Of a DNA stretch of 64,000 bases, positions 12,101 through 18,513 are shown in pieces (the first letter of the stretch is position 1; the number at the start of each line of letters is the position of its first letter). A model generated the notes under the pieces. It ran no database searches, had not been told where the DNA came from, and saw only the letters and a list, made by a program, of their open reading frames with translations. Made by a program: the position numbers and the translations under genes. Origin of the DNA: Flavobacteriaceae bacterium CRH (GTDB taxonomy: Bacteria > Bacteroidota > Bacteroidia > Flavobacteriales > Flavobacteriaceae); assembly GCA_001507425.1 (NCBI GenBank), contig LMAJ01000013.1, forward strand, positions 62,001 to 126,000, given 5' to 3'.

Positions 12101-13534
12101 CTACAACCATCCATTACATTAATTAAACGAGGTGTTTTCTCAGATACAAACGGAGATGGTTTCGCACAGCCGGGAGAACTAATACGTTATTCATTTTTAA
12201 TTACCAATACAGGAGCTATAGATTTAAATAATGTTACCGTTACAGATCCTAAAGCAACTATTTCAGGAAATCCAATTGTTAGTTTGCCGGTCGGTCAGTT
12301 GAATGTAACCAACTACACGGGAACTTATGTATTAACTCAGGCTGATATTAATTTAGGAACGTTTACCAATCAGGCTTTGGTTACGGCACAACCTTCTGTA
12401 GGAACCGCCATTCAGGATTTGTCGGATAGTGATGATCCTGCATTAATTGGTAACGACGATCCTACGGTTACACCAGTTCCTCAATTGAAAAAAATCACTT
12501 TAGTGAAAGGTGGAATATTGACGGGTAACGGAGGAGCAGGTTCTGTTATCAATTATAATTTCATTGTTAAAAATACAGGAAATGTGATTTTAACCAATAT
12601 CGAAATAACAGATCCTTTAATTGGTACCGCAAAAATCGCGGTAACTCCAGGTATATTAATTCCGGGCGCGATAGGAACAGCAACGGCATCTTATACCGTA
12701 ACCATTGGCGATGTCGTTCAGGGCGAAGTTGTAAATACGGCACTTGTTTCGGGAGAAGCGCCAGACGGACAATTAGTATTTGATGTTTCAGACAGCGATG
12801 ACCCAACTTTGGGTGGAGACGATGACCTTACCAATGTAGATTTAACGATGCAACCTTCTATAGCCGTTGTTAAAACAGGCATATTTAATGATGAAAATAA
12901 AAATGGCTTTGCTGAAATTGGTGAAACAATAACGTACCATTTTGAAGTTACCAATACCGGAAATGTGCCACTCGTTAATATTGTAATTAAAGATCCTAAA
13001 CCGGGAATCGTTATTACCGGAGACCCAATTATCTTAACAAAAGACGCAACCAATACGGATAATTTTGTTGGAACTTATGTTTTAACGGCTGAAGATATTA
13101 ATGCCGGAGTTGTAGAAAATCAAGCCACAGTACAGGCAGTAGATCCAAAACAAGTAACGATAACCGATAGTTCTGATGATAATTCTATTGCAGAAGATGA
13201 TCCGACAATTCTGCCTTTAAATGCCTGCAAAATCACTATTTATAATGCTTTATCGCCAAATGGAGATGATAAAAATGATATTTTCAGAATTGATAATATC
13301 AAATGTTATCCTGATGCTTACGTGCAAATTTATGATCGTTGGGGTGTTTTGGTTTATGATGCTTATGGTTATGATAATGAATCGGTAGTTTTTAGAGGAA
13401 TTTCAGAAGGAAGAGCAACGGTTAATAAACAAAAAAGATTACCAGACGGAACTTATTTTTATGTCATTACTTATACAACATATCTCAATGAGCCTGTCAA
13501 TAAAACAGGTTATTTATACCTGTCCGGAAATTAA
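6158..13534 (+). CDS. Giant repeat adhesin, C-terminal part with T9SS type B sorting domain
   Basis: This is the downstream half of the broken adhesin. The same frame is open from an ATG at 5912, but codons before about 6158 are an out-of-frame shadow of the upstream half. After one more Ig-like unit (to about 6700) come about 16 repeats of roughly 100 residues (about 6715-12100), each with a DD/ND start, an INGY(V/T)GA-NVxNAL-ND-LNG core, VPAGT-AGxY and IxYxICE-LNPxNC. Three DUF11-like units with TGN-V-LTN and DSDDP motifs follow (about 12110-13215). The last ~100 residues are the gliding-motility-associated C-terminal domain (LSPNGDDKND, YDRWGVLVYD, DGTYFYVI), a T9SS type B sorting signal. 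The product would be anchored at or released from the cell surface. Together the two halves encode over 4500 residues. Confidence 0.88.
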   Translation, partial: ESPIISLQPTNAEVCINQTHTFTVTATGNIPSGTLLYQWQTASALTGPYTNVTDGTGGTTASYTTPTYATAGNRYFRVLISQSQAGCQTTSNQVTLNVFDVPTAPVGLVTQQPSCSNTTGTVAITNPDLGTGYEYSKDGITFQASNVFTGLPSGNIQIYVRRIGLNTCISSNTDFTIFNRICAVPENFASISGDVGGNTGTQTILDSDTLNGVAVTTSNVQVTINSVSSYLTFDSLTNTIAVAAGTPADDYTLTYTICEVGNLSNCSTTTETIEVTTAGIDARIDVVTPAVNGYTGANNVINALTNDRLASAQATLSNVTLSVTSPALPIDPTVLNVPVLDTSTGNVNVPPGTVKGVYEIKYRICEIGSPLNCDTASIFVPVETTLIDANDDIAEDINGYTGQINVINALNNDSLNGVPITTANFDEITVTQDTAANPIYPGANVPTFSTTTGWVTVSEGTPADTYYITYNICEKLNPTNCSDASIAIVVDPAPLVINDNLVPNVNGYNGAVNIINAYTSNDTFNGVALNINLAGLLTPSILIPATPKTPGAPVPELVVASGRVNIPQGTPEGQYQIKYQICENLNTPAVPPVAGDLRTGNCDDAVIIINVTAPPIVANDDAVANINSYSGGADVINAYDNDLLNGGAIDTTTITTTIISNPSAINGGSVPSFDTATGLVNVPAGTPAGEYKFVYEICENLNTGNCDQATITITVIPSQIDAVNDIPFASINGFVGNPTAINALDNDTLNGVLVIPSEVQIDVLIPASSINGSLVPILNPLNGNAGTAAGNYNITYRLSEKLNLTNNDTAIISIEVTAPIIEANDDTIANINGYVTTTNAINVLTNDRLNGAATDISKVTLTVDIAAIPINGGPIPVLEPLTGNISIPAGTPAGDYEIKYTICEKINPANCNDATVFINVIGAAIVAVDDTASGINGFVGANNVVNALTNDTLNGVAVIPSQVTINNIVPATAINSGAIPVLDPSSGSVNVPAGTSAGTYIIQYQLTEKLNLSNFDTATITINVDVPTIVANNDVVNAINGFVGANNVINAITNDRLNGLDIQLIKINITSVSTATPSGYVSGNPIPVFNLITGNVDVPSGTSAGTYVIHYRICEKLNPTNCSEADITITVTAPSIDADNDFANNINGYVGANNVVNALANDELNGSPVPIFQIDIHSLSTTPPVTSTNGIVPVLNLLTGFVDVPVGTSAGTYTIQYEICEKINPTNCSSATIVIVVNQPSILAEDDSITNINGYAGASNVLNAFTNNDTYNGVLVTDTSLINPTIITPATPINGGLVPTLDLATGFVSIPAGTPAGAYQIRYKICDKLNPINCDEAVINILVIAPIIVANDDAVGNIIGYTGANNVLNAYNNDTLNGAPVVLSDINRTLVTPASSINGSPIPVLNLLTGNVDVPAGTHEGEYKIVYKICDKLNPANCDEAIITITVIANPIDAVDDSPATQFDGSVNTANAVNVLDNDTLNGVAVIPSEVQIDVLVPASSINGGLIPILNPSTGIVSIPAGTTTGTYTITYRLSEKLNLTNTDTAIITILVQEPILAVNDSAGNINGYEGAINVVNAIANDLLNGVAVQLSQITITSISTTNPPDYVSGNPVPVLNTTTGNVDVPAGTSAGTYIIHYRICENLNPSNCSEADINVEVTVAAIIANNDVDLNVNGYVGSANALNVLDNDSFNDSSIEAKNAKVKVINISQITITILDPADSVNGNPNVPSLDPATGIISVPPQTPAGLYRIEYRIAENLNPVNFDDAIVFITVTATLIEANNDTVLNINGFVGQADVINAITNDNLNGVAAQLAEITIGVVIPAASINGGPVPTLDIVTGNVSVPAGTPSGTYTIRYQICENLNATNCSQADIIVTVISGPIIANDDAAGGINGLDGANDVVNVLTNDVLENTSPTLAQVKINVLSPADVITSAAVPVLNTATGLVSVPAGTSSGVYTIVYEICENLNATNCDQAVIKITVLQPSITLIKRGVFSDTNGDGFAQPGELIRYSFLITNTGAIDLNNVTVTDPKATISGNPIVSLPVGQLNVTNYTGTYVLTQADINLGTFTNQALVTAQPSVGTAIQDLSDSDDPALIGNDDPTVTPVPQLKKITLVKGGILTGNGGAGSVINYNFIVKNTGNVILTNIEITDPLIGTAKIAVTPGILIPGAIGTATASYTVTIGDVVQGEVVNTALVSGEAPDGQLVFDVSDSDDPTLGGDDDLTNVDLTMQPSIAVVKTGIFNDENKNGFAEIGETITYHFEVTNTGNVPLVNIVIKDPKPGIVITGDPIILTKDATNTDNFVGTYVLTAEDINAGVVENQATVQAVDPKQVTITDSSDDNSIAEDDPTILPLNACKITIYNALSPNGDDKNDIFRIDNIKCYPDAYVQIYDRWGVLVYDAYGYDNESVVFRGISEGRATVNKQKRLPDGTYFYVITYTTYLNEPVNKTGYLYLSGN

Positions 13535-13608
13535 AGCGGATATTCTACAAGCCTGTTTAAATAGCAGTAATTGTAAATAGTACGAATTGAAAAATAAATT
13601 GAAATGCT

Positions 13609-14526
13609 ATGAGAACTCCATTATTTACACTCGTCATTACCTTATTAACTATTGCCGGTTTCGCGCAGCAGGATTCGCAATTTACGCAGTATATGTACAA
13701 TACTATAAACATAAATCCGGCCTATGCAGGTTCTCGCGGAGCTTTGAGTATTTTTGGTTTATACAGAACGCAATGGGTTGGTCTTGATGGCGCCCCGGAA
13801 ACGAGTAGTTTCTCTATAAATACACCTATAAACAATAGTAATTTGGGAGTAGGACTTTCTTTGGTAAATGACAAAATAGGACCAACAAATGAGAACAATT
13901 TATCTCTTGATTTTTCATACACGGTTCAGACATCTGCAAATTTTAAACTTTCGTTTGGAATCAAGGGAACGGCGAATTTATTCAATTTAGATATTAGTAA
14001 GCTAAATCCCGAAGATCAGGGCGATCCGCAATTTCAGGATCTCGACAATAAATTTTCGCCCAATGTTGGAGCAGGTGTATACTGGCATTCTGATAAAGCT
14101 TACATCGGATTATCAGTTCCTAATTTTATTGAAACCAATCGTTATGACGATAATGATATAGCGATTTACAAGGATAAAATCAATTATTATTTGATGGGAG
14201 GCTATGTCTTTAATCTTGATCGTTATGAGTATTATAAATTTAAGCCCGCAATTCTGGCCAAAATGGTCGAAGGGGCACCGTTACAAGTAGATATTTCGGC
14301 CAATTTTATGTTTGTGGATAGATTTGTTTTGGGCGCTGCTTACAGATGGAGTGCTTCTGTAAGTCTTATGGCTGGTTTTCAAATTACTGATGGATTGTAT
14401 ATTGGTTATGGCTACGATCGTGAAACCACAACGCTGAATAATTATAATTCAGGATCGCATGAAATATTCCTTCGTTATGAATTTATCAAAAATACAAACA
14501 GAATGAGTAATCCACGTTTCTTTTAA
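13609..14526 (+). CDS. PorP/SprF family T9SS-associated outer membrane protein
   Basis: The 305-residue protein has a short signal peptide (cleavage near AGFAQQ), then the family hallmark QFTQYMYN...NPAYAGSRG in the first 45 residues and a run of amphipathic beta strands ending in a basic RFF tail, as expected for an outer membrane barrel. PorP/SprF proteins are needed for export or attachment of type B sorted adhesins; SprF does this for SprB in F. johnsoniae. It sits 75 bases after the adhesin stop and 10 bases before the OmpA-like gene, so the three genes probably form one operon and this protein probably serves the adhesin upstream. Family assignment is firm; the partnership is inferred from position. 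Confidence 0.92.
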   Translation: MRTPLFTLVITLLTIAGFAQQDSQFTQYMYNTININPAYAGSRGALSIFGLYRTQWVGLDGAPETSSFSINTPINNSNLGVGLSLVNDKIGPTNENNLSLDFSYTVQTSANFKLSFGIKGTANLFNLDISKLNPEDQGDPQFQDLDNKFSPNVGAGVYWHSDKAYIGLSVPNFIETNRYDDNDIAIYKDKINYYLMGGYVFNLDRYEYYKFKPAILAKMVEGAPLQVDISANFMFVDRFVLGAAYRWSASVSLMAGFQITDGLYIGYGYDRETTTLNNYNSGSHEIFLRYEFIKNTNRMSNPRFF

Positions 14527-14536
14527 AATAGTGATT

Positions 14537-16456
14537 ATGAAAAGTTATATATTTTATTATCTCGCAATTGTCAGTGTCTTTTCAGTGAACAGCTTTGGTC
14601 AGCAATCAAAAATTATTAGTGCTGATAAAAGTTATGATCGCTTTGCGTACATTGATGCTATTAAAGTATATCAAAGAGTAGCTGAGAAAGGATATAAGTC
14701 TGAGGATTTGTTTAAAAAACTCGGAAATTCGTATTATTTTAATTCAAATTATGAAGCCGCAGCAAAATGGTATGGAGAATTATTTGCGATGAAAGCTGCA
14801 GTCGAACCAGAGTATTATTATCGATACGCCCAATCTCTAAAATCAAGCGGACAATTGGATGAGGCGATCAAACTTATGGCGGAGTTTAATGATAAATTTA
14901 AAGAAGATAACAGAGCAAAACTTTATATAGAAAACGTAAATTACCTGGAACAAATTAAAGCCAATTCAGGACGTTATAAAATTGAAGATGCCGGAATTAA
15001 TTCGAAATATTCAGACTACAGCACTTCAGTATTAAATAATAAAATATATTTTGCTTCAGCCAGAGATACAGGGAATTTCTCTAAACGAAAACACAAATGG
15101 ACAGGCGAATATTTTACCAATTTATATATTGCCGATGTAGATTCGGTAAAAGTTGAAAAATTTAAAACTGTTTTAAATTCTAAATTTCACGAAGCTGCAG
15201 CCGTTTTTACAAAAGATGGTAAAACAGTTTATTTTACCAGAAACAATTACGTAAACGGAAAAAGAGGAAAAGATGAGAAAAAAAATACGCTGGTAAAAAT
15301 TTACAAAGCCAGCCTCGAAAACGGAAACTGGAGAAATATAACAGCACTTCCTTTTAACAGCGATAATTACAGCACGGCGCATCCTGCTCTTAGCCCTGAC
15401 GAAAAAACGTTATATTTTGCTTCTGATATGCCAGGAACTTTGGGGCAATCTGATATTTATAAAGTGAGTATTAATAATGGAGGTTATGGAACTCCGGTAA
15501 ATTTAGGAAAACCAATAAATACAGAAGGCAGAGAAACGTTTCCTTTTATTACAAATGAAAACGAAATTTATTTTGCCTCAGATGGTCATCCCGGACTTGG
15601 CGGATTGGATGTTTTTGTGGCAAAAGTAGAAAATGACGGATCTGTAAGTAGTATATACAATGTGGGAAATGATATTAATTCGCCAAAAGATGATTTTGCT
15701 TATAGTATTGATCCAGTTTCGCGAAAAGGCTATTTTAGTTCGAATAAAGAGGGCGGTAAAGGTTCTGATGATATTTATAAGTTTTTAGAAACTAAAAAAC
15801 TAAAATGCATTCAGGAGTTAAACGGAATTATTACAGATGCGGAAACGGGAGTTATTCTGCCTCAAACAAAAATTACTTTATTTGAAAATGAAACCCTGAA
15901 AAGCACTACCATTTCTGATTTTGCCGGAGCATATAGTTTTCCTGTAGAATGTGGTACGACATATAATGTAAGAGCAGAAAAAACAGACTATACTACAAAA
16001 GAAGCTAATATTTATATTGGTAAGTTAACCGGAAAAACAAGTTTGCCAATTGCACTTGATAATTCAAAATGCAAAGTCACTATTGGAGATGATTTAGGAA
16101 AATGCTTTGGTATAAAAAATATTTATTTTGATTTGGACAAAGCCAACATTCGTACAGAAGCAGCTATAGATTTAGAAAAAATATTAGAAGTATTACGAGA
16201 TAACCCTACGATGAAAATCGACATTCGCTCACATACCGATAGCCGTCAAACCAAATTTTATAACGAAGCCCTGTCAGATCGCAGAGCTAATGCTACTATA
16301 AAATGGTTAGTAAATAATGGTATCGATGTAAGCAGATTAATAGGCAGAGGATATGGAGAAAGCCAACTTTTGAACGGATGTGTTGATGGTGTAAAATGCA
16401 CCGAAGAGCAACATCAGATCAACAGACGCAGTGAATTTATTATTACGGCTTTATGA
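14537..16456 (+). CDS. PorE-like OmpA family lipid/peptidoglycan-linked protein (TPR, PD40 propeller, OmpA)
   Basis: The ATG at 14537 is preferred over the in-frame GTG at 14531 because it directly begins the signal peptide (cleavage near SFGQQ). The 639-residue product has TPR-like helices (about 25-130), a WD40/PD40-like beta propeller (about 150-400, with repeated LSPDEKTLYFASD and IYFASDG strands), a carboxypeptidase-regulatory-like fold (about 430-505) and a C-terminal OmpA domain (about 525-639) with FDLDKANIR, the D-IRSHTDSR loop and the R-A-RR peptidoglycan contacts. This order matches P. gingivalis PorE and the proteins usually encoded next to SprF paralogs. It likely anchors the surface export site to peptidoglycan. 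It follows the PorP/SprF gene by 10 bases and is probably translated from the same transcript. Confidence 0.9.
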   Translation: MKSYIFYYLAIVSVFSVNSFGQQSKIISADKSYDRFAYIDAIKVYQRVAEKGYKSEDLFKKLGNSYYFNSNYEAAAKWYGELFAMKAAVEPEYYYRYAQSLKSSGQLDEAIKLMAEFNDKFKEDNRAKLYIENVNYLEQIKANSGRYKIEDAGINSKYSDYSTSVLNNKIYFASARDTGNFSKRKHKWTGEYFTNLYIADVDSVKVEKFKTVLNSKFHEAAAVFTKDGKTVYFTRNNYVNGKRGKDEKKNTLVKIYKASLENGNWRNITALPFNSDNYSTAHPALSPDEKTLYFASDMPGTLGQSDIYKVSINNGGYGTPVNLGKPINTEGRETFPFITNENEIYFASDGHPGLGGLDVFVAKVENDGSVSSIYNVGNDINSPKDDFAYSIDPVSRKGYFSSNKEGGKGSDDIYKFLETKKLKCIQELNGIITDAETGVILPQTKITLFENETLKSTTISDFAGAYSFPVECGTTYNVRAEKTDYTTKEANIYIGKLTGKTSLPIALDNSKCKVTIGDDLGKCFGIKNIYFDLDKANIRTEAAIDLEKILEVLRDNPTMKIDIRSHTDSRQTKFYNEALSDRRANATIKWLVNNGIDVSRLIGRGYGESQLLNGCVDGVKCTEEQHQINRRSEFIITAL

Positions 16457-16640
16457 AATGTCATTTTCTGTTAACTCATAATCATTCTCATTCAAAGAAT
16501 CATTAACAGGATTTTCATCCCAATCTCCCCAATCTCCTATATAAGCTTTTCTATATATGATGTCAGAACTTCCTGAAACGCAAATGGAACTGTGAACACA
16601 TTTACCAAAATTTTCGCTATTGTTGTTTGTATTTTCCATC
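16451..16640 (-). CDS. Small hypothetical protein, about 62 residues
   Basis: I do not recognise this ORF. It starts at one of two adjacent ATGs (16640 or 16637) and ends six bases inside the convergent OmpA-family gene. A longer frame starts at 16684, but a TANNTTTG promoter box lies at 16666-16673, just upstream of the shorter start, which argues for the shorter form. The product has no signal peptide or membrane segment; it has two cysteines seven residues apart (KCVHSSIC), a GDWGDWDENP segment and a very acidic C-terminus (ENDYELTEND). That shape would fit a small cytosolic protein or peptide precursor, but no modifying enzyme is nearby. It could also be a chance ORF. Confidence 0.4.
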
Positions 16641-16665
16641 ATGATGAGTTTTTGTGATTTAGATA

Positions 16666-16673
16666 CGCAAATG
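16666..16673 (-). promoter_or_regulatory. Candidate -7 promoter box for the small ORF
   Basis: On the minus strand the sequence reads TACATTTG, matching the Bacteroidota TANNTTTG box, 25 bases before the ATG at 16640. No well-spaced TTTG -33 box was found, so this is only a candidate. Confidence 0.35.
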
Positions 16674-16813
16674 TACATCAACATTCAAGCTGGGATTTAT
16701 ATATAAATATCCATTTGTTATTTAATTCACATGTAGGCATTTTATTGATATTCAATGCGTTTGTAGTGAAAACCACTTTTGCTGTAGTCAAAATCAGGTT
16801 GATGTAATCTGAT

Positions 16814-17182
16814 TTAATTGCGGTGTTTTAAAAAGCAGCCAAAATTTCTCAATGCAATAATAACCGGAATAATTCCTTTTCCACTTTCCGTAAGGCTGTA
16901 TTCTACCTTTGGAGGTACGACCGGATAAACAGTTCTCTGGACCAGTCCATCATTTTCCAGATCTTTAAGCTGGTTGCTAAGTACCTTTTCAGAAATGGCA
17001 CCAAGTTCTTTTCTCAATTCCGTATAACGTTTAAGCGGGTGTAATGACAATCTGTATAAAATAAGGATTTTCCATTTACCGCTGATACTTTTGTTTGCAA
17101 GTTCAACGTGGCAGGAAAAAAAAGCATCACCATCGGTGTAGTTTTCCTCAACGGTATTTTTTTCTATTTTTTTTTCGTTCAT
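16814..17182 (-). CDS. HxlR family transcriptional regulator
   Basis: The 122-residue protein has the winged-helix pattern of HxlR regulators: GKWKILILYRL at 35-45, RYTELRKEL...ISEKVLSNQLKDLENDGLV as recognition region, and the PPKVEYSLTESG wing. The conserved N-terminal cysteine is present at 24 (FFSCHVELA), the residue that senses electrophiles or oxidants in characterised members such as B. subtilis YodB and HypR. It is divergent from the Gfo/Idh/MocA oxidoreductase gene with 140 bases between the starts, and a complete promoter plus repeated CTAACCAA sites lies between them, so it probably controls itself and that neighbour. The inducing signal is unknown. Confidence 0.9.
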   Translation of the reverse strand: MNEKKIEKNTVEENYTDGDAFFSCHVELANKSISGKWKILILYRLSLHPLKRYTELRKELGAISEKVLSNQLKDLENDGLVQRTVYPVVPPKVEYSLTESGKGIIPVIIALRNFGCFLKHRN

Positions 17183-17199
17183 AACGATCTAATTTTCTA

Positions 17200-17232
17200 C
17201 AAATCTAACCAATATGTTCATACCTAACCAAA
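17200..17232 (-). promoter_or_regulatory. Promoter of the HxlR regulator gene
   Basis: On the minus strand TTTG (17229-17232) is followed after 21 bases by TAGATTTG (17200-17207), which fits the Bacteroidota TTTG-N19-21-TANNTTTG consensus. The -7 box is 17 bases from the start codon at 17182. Confidence 0.7.
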
Positions 17233-17241
17233 TGGTAAGTA
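17205..17241. promoter_or_regulatory. Candidate HxlR operator in the divergent promoter region
   Basis: CTAACCAA occurs twice (17205-17212 and 17224-17231), 19 bases apart. The second copy lies inside a 21-base imperfect palindrome at 17221-17241 with TAC at one end and GTA at the other. The sites overlap the -33 box of the regulator gene and sit just before the oxidoreductase promoter, as expected for an autoregulated divergent pair. Confidence 0.45.
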
Positions 17242-17242
17242 C

Positions 17243-17273
17243 TTTTCCAGCCCAAACCTTACAGCTACATTTG
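17243..17273 (+). promoter_or_regulatory. Candidate promoter of the Gfo/Idh/MocA gene
   Basis: TACATTTG at 17266-17273 matches TANNTTTG; 19 bases upstream is TTTT (17243-17246), one mismatch from TTTG. The start codon is at 17323, leaving a leader of about 45 bases. Confidence 0.5.
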
Positions 17274-17322
17274 CTTCTTAAACACGGTTAAATAAAATAA
17301 AAACCGATAAATTTTAGAAAAT

Positions 17323-18300
17323 ATGCTAAAAATGGGAATTATGAGTACGGCCAATGTTTCGCGCTCATTCATAGAGGTTTTAAAAGGCTCTTCAACAATA
17401 AAAATTACTGCGATTGCAAGTCGTAATCTCGAAAAAGCGAAATCATTTGCAAAAGAATTTAGTATCGAAAAAGCATACGCTTCTTATCAGGAAATGCTTG
17501 ACGATCCTGAATTAGATGCCGTTTATATTCCACTTCCAAATTCAATGCACGCAGAATGGGTTGTTAAAGCAGCAAAGGCCAAAAAACATATTTTATGCGA
17601 AAAACCAATCGCATTAACGGTCGAAGATGTAAAGGAAATGTACGAGCAGGCTATTATCAACAATGTATTATTAATGGAAGGCTTTCCGTATAAATTTCAG
17701 CCACAAACTATCTTGATGTTGAAAATGATTCAAAACGGTGACATCGGTGAAATATCGCAAATCTATGCCGATTTTGGATTTACTGTTGATGATACCGAAA
17801 ACAATATCCGCTTAAAACCGGAACTTGGCGGCGGCGTAATGTGGGATGCCGGAGCATATCCTGTAAGCATTATACGGGCCATTACCGGTCAAAATCCGAG
17901 CGAAATAATAGCGCATGGAAAGTTCAATGATCAGGACTTAGACATTGCTGTTGCTGCAATGTTGAGGTTTGACAACGGAATAACCGCGCAGTTCAATTGC
18001 AATTTTAATGCAGCTCCGCATCGTTACGTTCGAATAATTGGTTCAAAAGGAATTATTGCTGCGGGATTTAATAATATGACAAAACCAAACACAGCGTTTA
18101 TTGAAATTAAAAAAGATTTAGACTGGAATTATGAGTTAGAGAAAATAGAAGTTCCTTATGGCGTTGGTTTATTTTTTGAAGCAGAAGCTTTTGCAGATCA
18201 CATTCAAAACTATACTAAAGAGAAACAGGTTTTGATGATGAATGAATCGATAGACAATACATTAACCATTTTAAATATTCTGGATGTTATTAAAAAATAA
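17323..18300 (+). CDS. Gfo/Idh/MocA family NAD(P)-dependent oxidoreductase
   Basis: The 325-residue protein has the N-terminal Rossmann fold (MGIMSTANVSRSF, a variant of the GxGxxA loop, then IASRN at the end of strand 2), the characteristic LDAVYIPLPNSMHAEW and CEKPIAL segments, where EKP carries the catalytic lysine, and a C-terminal alpha/beta domain with GGGVMWDAGAYPV, typical of the family. Members oxidise or reduce sugars, inositols and related alcohols or remove halides from catechols; the substrate here cannot be told. It is the only gene of its transcript, divergent from the HxlR gene, and is probably its regulatory target. A second ATG at 17332 is possible as start. Confidence 0.9.
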   Translation: MLKMGIMSTANVSRSFIEVLKGSSTIKITAIASRNLEKAKSFAKEFSIEKAYASYQEMLDDPELDAVYIPLPNSMHAEWVVKAAKAKKHILCEKPIALTVEDVKEMYEQAIINNVLLMEGFPYKFQPQTILMLKMIQNGDIGEISQIYADFGFTVDDTENNIRLKPELGGGVMWDAGAYPVSIIRAITGQNPSEIIAHGKFNDQDLDIAVAAMLRFDNGITAQFNCNFNAAPHRYVRIIGSKGIIAAGFNNMTKPNTAFIEIKKDLDWNYELEKIEVPYGVGLFFEAEAFADHIQNYTKEKQVLMMNESIDNTLTILNILDVIKK

Positions 18301-18376
18301 TAGCCACAAAATAAAATATCAGGTAATGTGTAACTAAATTACTTTCTGAATTTAAAACAAAATTAATGCTAACATC

Positions 18377-18412
18377 GACTTTACAGTTGTTTTTTCAGAC
18401 AACTGCAAAGTT
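18377..18412 (+). terminator. Possible terminator after the Gfo/Idh/MocA gene
   Basis: An imperfect 14-base stem (GACTTTACAGTTGT with ACAACTGCAAAGTT) encloses a short T-rich loop. There is no clear T tail, so the call is weak. Confidence 0.35.
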
Positions 18413-18513
18413 GATTTATGCACTTTTATTTTAATCTTTAATTAATACATTTGGCCTACCAAATCTATAACCGAACGTCAAACCAAATGGCGTTGCTAAA
18501 AAGAAAAAAGAAA

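Noticed and set aside
12718..13053. 111-residue minus-strand ORF inside the adhesin gene
   Set aside because: It is antisense to well-supported repeat domains and has no family pattern. Similar antisense ORFs occur along all the repeats because of the codon pattern.
18451..18513. Upstream TTG start of the beta-helix protein
   Set aside because: It would place 21 polar and basic residues before a clean signal peptide that begins at the ATG at 18514.
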